DNA of 64,000 bases. It comes from Lacinutrix sp. WUR7. GTDB taxonomy: Bacteria; Bacteroidota; Bacteroidia; Flavobacteriales; Flavobacteriaceae. The notes under the pieces were generated by a model that did not search any database, was not told the DNA's origin, and saw only the letters and a program-made list of their open reading frames with translations. Numbering within the stretch: position 1 is the stretch's first letter; each line of letters starts with the position of its first letter. Positions 61,027-64,000 of the stretch are shown here, one piece after another. The DNA lies in assembly GCF_016864015.1 (NCBI RefSeq), contig NZ_CP045067.1, positions 841,001 to 905,000 of the forward strand. The letters run 5' to 3'. A program made the position numbers and the translations under genes.

Positions 61027-61036
61027 TTTATGCAAA

Positions 61037-61933
61037 CTATTTAAAAAGTACCCTTTTACCAGTTCTTTTTTGCGATAAATAAACACCTATTAATATAATA
61101 CCAGAAGCAAAAGCTTGTAACAAACTAAAACCTTCGCCATCTAAAACTCCCCAAATCAATGCTACAATTGGCATAACATAGGTAACAGAAGAAGCAAAAA
61201 CAGGAGTAGAAATTTGCACTAATGTATTAAAAAGCACTTTAGCTAAAGCCGTACCAAAAAAGGATAATAGCGTTACATAAAATATAGACATACCCAACTC
61301 AGGCTTACTAAACGTTGCGTCGGTAAAGAAACCAGTAAACAACAAGACAATTATAGCTGGAATAAAAATAACAACATAGTTACCCGTTGCAATAGCCAAA
61401 GGCTTAACATCTTGTAGATATCTTTTTATAATATTTACATTTACCGCATACATTAAGGTAGAAACAATAATAAAACCAGCATACATATAGTTTTGTTCCG
61501 GATTTAAAGCGGCACCTTTTAAAATCAATATGGCAGTACCAATAAAACCAACAATAACTCCTAAAACTTGTCTTTTGGTAGAAGCTATTTTAAACACAGC
61601 AAAACCAAGTAATATAGTATTTAAAGGTACTAAAGAGTTTAACACAGATACCACAGCACTATCAATTTCTGTTTCTGCTATGGCGAAGAAAAACGCTGGA
61701 ATAAACGATCCGAAAAAACCTGAAATAGCAATCCATTTCCAATCTTCATTTTTAATCGTTTTTATGGTTTTATAGCCTGCAGCAAATAAAAATAAACCTG
61801 TAATTATAGTTCTTAAAGCTCCTAGTTGATAAGGATTTAAACCTATAAGCGCTTTTTTAATAAGTATAAATGAAGTTCCCCAAATTAGCGATAAAACGAT
61901 AAGATATACCCATTTTTTATTATCTCGAAACAT
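61037..61933 (-). CDS. EamA/DMT family exporter
   Basis: This 298-residue membrane protein has ten helices and two EamA halves. SLIWGTSFILIKKALIGLNPYQLGALR opens the first (landmarks LIWGTSF and NPYQLGALR), and SVTYVMPIVALIWGVLDGE marks the second. It likely exports metabolites or amino acids. The frame extends upstream to 62041, but the ATG at 61933 begins the conserved MFRDNKKWVYLIVLSLIWG, and the extension overlaps the HMA gene promoter and start. It ends at a bidirectional terminator. Confidence 0.88.
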   Translation of the reverse strand: MFRDNKKWVYLIVLSLIWGTSFILIKKALIGLNPYQLGALRTIITGLFLFAAGYKTIKTIKNEDWKWIAISGFFGSFIPAFFFAIAETEIDSAVVSVLNSLVPLNTILLGFAVFKIASTKRQVLGVIVGFIGTAILILKGAALNPEQNYMYAGFIIVSTLMYAVNVNIIKRYLQDVKPLAIATGNYVVIFIPAIIVLLFTGFFTDATFSKPELGMSIFYVTLLSFFGTALAKVLFNTLVQISTPVFASSVTYVMPIVALIWGVLDGEGFSLLQAFASGIILIGVYLSQKRTGKRVLFK

Positions 61934-61995
61934 ACCTCTTTTTTTTAGTAGTACAAATGTGCTACTTTTTAACACAATTAACAGCAAATAATTAT

Positions 61996-62003
61996 TAGAT
62001 TTG
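61996..62003 (+). promoter_or_regulatory. -7 box upstream of the HMA lipoprotein gene
   Basis: TAGATTTG matches TANNTTTG about 30 nt before the ATG at 62033. No clear -33 TTG was found. Confidence 0.5.
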
Positions 62004-62032
62004 CAAACAGTTGAATAATAAAAACTTATACG

Positions 62033-62536
62033 ATGAAACAAATAAAAAAAATAGCTGCAATAGCTGTAATTACCTTAGCAGCATTTAGTTGTAAAAACGA
62101 AACTAAAGCAGAAGTGGTTACTGTAGAGACTGCTGTAGAAACAGCTAAAGCGGAATTAGATCCAAATGCAACGTATGCAAAAGCAGAATTCACTATTGAA
62201 GGTATGACTTGTGCAATTGGGTGTGCAAGAACTATTGAAAAGAAACTAGCTAAAATGGAAGGTGTGAAATCTGCAAAAGTAGATTACGACAAAAAATTAG
62301 CTATGGTTGAATATGACAATGCTAAAGTTACTACTACTTCTTTAGAAGAAACAGTAACTAAAGTTGGAGACACCTATACGGTTAAAGAAATGAAAACGGT
62401 AGAGTCTTTTTCAGGAAAAAAAGCTTGCGATACAGATTGTAAAAAGGCATGTTGTGCAAACAAAACAGATGCAGAAAAGAAAGCTTGCTCTAAAGACTGC
62501 AAGAAAGCGTGTTGTGCAGGTAAGGCTAAAGCTTAA
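62033..62536 (+). CDS. HMA-domain lipoprotein with cysteine-rich tail
   Basis: This 167-residue lipoprotein has a lipobox ending AAFSC (Cys20), an acidic spacer and a heavy-metal-associated domain (about 50-120) with the motif GMTCAIGCARTIEKK. The two cysteines are separated by three residues (CxxxC) and not the usual two. A tail of two repeats, each with D-C-K-K-A-C-C, adds about ten cysteines. The protein probably binds copper or another soft metal at the outer face of the inner or outer membrane. The neighbours offer no metal transporter. It is divergent from the DMT exporter gene. Confidence 0.9.
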   Translation: MKQIKKIAAIAVITLAAFSCKNETKAEVVTVETAVETAKAELDPNATYAKAEFTIEGMTCAIGCARTIEKKLAKMEGVKSAKVDYDKKLAMVEYDNAKVTTTSLEETVTKVGDTYTVKEMKTVESFSGKKACDTDCKKACCANKTDAEKKACSKDCKKACCAGKAKA

Positions 62537-62558
62537 TCGATCAAACAACGTATTATAG

Positions 62559-62585
62559 AAAAAGCTTCTCTATGAGAAGCTTTTT
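62559..62585. terminator. Bidirectional intrinsic terminator
   Basis: AAAAAGCTTCTC and GAGAAGCTTTTT form a 12-bp stem around TAT, between the convergent HMA and gldD genes. It abuts the gldD stop codon. Confidence 0.93.
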
Positions 62586-63161
62586 TTATTTCCAAGTAAT
62601 TGTTTCCATGATATGTTTAATATCCTTTTTTAAATAGCTTGCCGCTGGAAGTATAGAATCGAAATTAGGTTTTGCATAAAAATACAAAGAGCCTGTTAAA
62701 AAATGATCCGTACTATCTGTTACATAAAATTGCGATTGTGATGCTGCGTTTCCTCCTACCTCATAAAACATTCCGTACACTTTGTTTTTAGGGTTTTCAA
62801 ACAAATCACTAAAAATTTCATCTGCTTTTTGTGTATGTTCCTGTGTGAAATTTTGTGCATCACGCAAATAAGAAATTAATTTCTCCTCGCTTTTATTTAT
62901 AGATTTATACGTTAAGTAAATCGTTCCTTTTAAAGCTGGATACTCTAAATCTATACCATAACTATCGTCTCCACCTAACTTTCTTGTTTTCACATTGGTT
63001 GCTAATGCATTTTTTTCGAAAGAAAAAGGCATCTTTAAATTCGTTTCGCTATAATTAGCTTCTGGATATTCTAAACGTAGTTTTGCTTCTGGTTTTGGAG
63101 TAGCATCCTTTCCACAGGAAAAACAAATAATGACTATTAGTAAAACTAAAAACTGTTTCAT
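62586..63161 (-). CDS. gldD: Gliding motility lipoprotein GldD
   Basis: GldD is a lipoprotein needed for gliding and type IX secretion in Bacteroidota, acting at the envelope by an unknown route. The 191-residue protein has lipobox CFSC (Cys16), then RLEYPEANYSETNLKMPFSFE, LEYPALKGTIYLTYK near 70, and VYGMFYEVGGNAASQSQFYVTDS (landmarks YEVGGNAASQ and FYVTD), the usual GldD signatures. It follows gldE on the same strand (165 bp apart), the conserved order in this family. Confidence 0.95.
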   Translation of the reverse strand: MKQFLVLLIVIICFSCGKDATPKPEAKLRLEYPEANYSETNLKMPFSFEKNALATNVKTRKLGGDDSYGIDLEYPALKGTIYLTYKSINKSEEKLISYLRDAQNFTQEHTQKADEIFSDLFENPKNKVYGMFYEVGGNAASQSQFYVTDSTDHFLTGSLYFYAKPNFDSILPAASYLKKDIKHIMETITWK

Positions 63162-63326
63162 GTGTTTATTATCTATTGTTCTTTATTGATGACATTGGAC
63201 ATCCACTCAATCCTTCCTCTTAAGTATTAAGAATGAGTTATGGATGTTTCATAAATATTATTAATATAGGTTCGCGATATATTCCTATTAAAAAAAGAGA
63301 CTTGTAAATTGTCGTTTTTTTAGTTA

Positions 63327-64000
63327 TCAAGGAAGGGTTACTTTAACTCTTGTAATTCTTTTTTTATCTAATGCTTCAATTGTAAAAATGTAATCTTCAA
63401 AAAGTATTTTACTATTTACTTTTGGGAAACTTCTAGATATTTCTAAAACAAAGCCAGCAACAGTTTCCGCTTCACCTTTATTATTTTCGAAAAAAACATA
63501 TTCATCTAATCTAATAACTTTATAAAAATCTTTCAACGCTGTTTTGCCTTCAAAAACATAGTTTTTATCATCCAATTTAGAGTAAACTAATCCTTCATCA
63601 TCAAACTCATCACTAATATCTCCAACAATTTCTTCAATAATATCTTCTAAAGAAATAAGCCCAGAGGTTCCTCCATATTCATCTACAACCACAGCTAAAT
63701 GCACTTTCTTTTCTTGAAATTCGGCCATTAAATCATCTAGCTTTTTATTTTCTGGCACAAAGAATGGCTCACGCAATAAGGTTTTCCAATCTAATTGTTT
63801 TCTATCTATAAAAGGCAACAGATCTTTGACATATAAAACGCCAATAACAGTATCTATATTATCTTGATATACAGGAATTCTAGAATAGCCATTTTTAATG
63901 ATTTCCGGAATAACATCTGCATATTTTTGCTCCACATTTAATGCAAAAATATCTATTCTTGGTCGCATTACCTGCTTGGTATCTGTATTTCCAAAAGAGA
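63327..64000 (-). CDS. gldE: Gliding-associated protein GldE, 5' part beyond window
   Basis: GldE is a CNNM/HlyC-type membrane protein associated with gliding, paired with GldD. The frame is open to base 64000 with no stop. The visible 224 residues are the cytoplasmic C-terminal part: TDTKQVMRPRIDIFAL, two CBS motifs (NGYSRIPVYQDNIDTVIGVLY, landmarks GYSRIPVY and DTVIGVLY; then LAVVVDEYGGTSGLISLEDI), and a CorC-like domain with ETVAGFVLEI. The four-helix membrane domain lies beyond the window. The ATG at 63968 is inside the gene, not the start. Confidence 0.95.
   Translation of the reverse strand, partial: SFGNTDTKQVMRPRIDIFALNVEQKYADVIPEIIKNGYSRIPVYQDNIDTVIGVLYVKDLLPFIDRKQLDWKTLLREPFFVPENKKLDDLMAEFQEKKVHLAVVVDEYGGTSGLISLEDIIEEIVGDISDEFDDEGLVYSKLDDKNYVFEGKTALKDFYKVIRLDEYVFFENNKGEAETVAGFVLEISRSFPKVNSKILFEDYIFTIEALDKKRITRVKVTLP

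Noticed and set aside
61934-62041. Upstream extension of the DMT exporter
   Set aside because: It overlaps the promoter and start of the HMA lipoprotein gene and has no conserved features.
1-64000. tRNA, rRNA or tmRNA genes
   Set aside because: No cloverleaf-like segment with the T-loop signature, nor any stretch resembling rRNA, was noticed in the intergenic gaps. A program scan would be needed to exclude them fully.

Overview
The window is AT-rich bacterial chromosome with the marks of the family Flavobacteriaceae (Bacteroidota). These are gliding genes gldD and gldE, type IX secretion (T9SS) sorting tails, two TonB-dependent receptors, families largely confined to this group (DUF4271, DUF4301, DUF3127, DUF3098, DUF4199), a bacterial geranylgeranylglyceryl-phosphate synthase, promoters of the TTTG-n19-TANNTTTG type and almost no Shine-Dalgarno sites. 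The genus cannot be fixed from the sequence. Most of the window is ordinary chromosomal backbone. I saw no rRNA, tRNA, CRISPR array, transposase, integrase or prophage.

Layout. 1-8.5 kb: pyrC (cut by the window edge) with a polyprenol-phosphate mannosyltransferase, DUF4271 and hemD, a small T9SS-secreted leucine-rich protein, pckA, DUF423, and a saccharopine reductase followed by an Lrp-type regulator. 8.6-15.8 kb: an accessory-looking block with a 1,286-residue modular secreted protein, a tail-collar protein, and a four-gene run ending in a histidine kinase and response regulator. 15.9-32.9 kb: housekeeping genes (BI-1 protein, zinc peptidase, leuS, ftsX, uppP, truB, tag, two tandem PPK2 kinases, aat, an SSB-like DUF3127 protein, a flavin reductase, an orphan kinase, a HIT protein). 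33-34.3 kb: greA with a terminator-like hairpin in its leader, and a lipoprotein resembling a Rieske protein without its iron-sulphur ligands.

34.9-40.9 kb is a thiamine-salvage region. A TPP riboswitch precedes a TonB-dependent receptor, and just upstream on the same strand lie a thiamine-binding protein, a PnuC-family permease and a NadR-like P-loop kinase. Together they suggest outer-membrane uptake, inner-membrane transport and phosphorylation trapping of thiamine or a precursor. The riboswitch is followed by a 66-bp tandem duplication, each copy with a terminator-like hairpin.

41-45.9 kb holds GGGP synthase, a phosphopantetheinyl transferase and ahcY, then a repeat-rich stretch. About five copies of a 240-241-bp palindrome-rich unit flank a single DinB-like gene, next to several REP-like dispersed hairpins also found elsewhere in the window.

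45.9-55.5 kb is a seven-gene same-strand catabolic locus: symporter, acyl-CoA ligase, exported alpha/beta hydrolase, helical-repeat protein, TonB receptor, cytoplasmic alpha/beta hydrolase and 3-hydroxybutyrate-dehydrogenase-like SDR. The gene set fits uptake and breakdown of 3-hydroxybutyrate esters or oligomers, which is an inference. The window closes with rpmA and an extended rplU, a catalytic/non-catalytic M16 peptidase pair, a DMT exporter, a cysteine-rich HMA lipoprotein, gldD and the 3' part of gldE.
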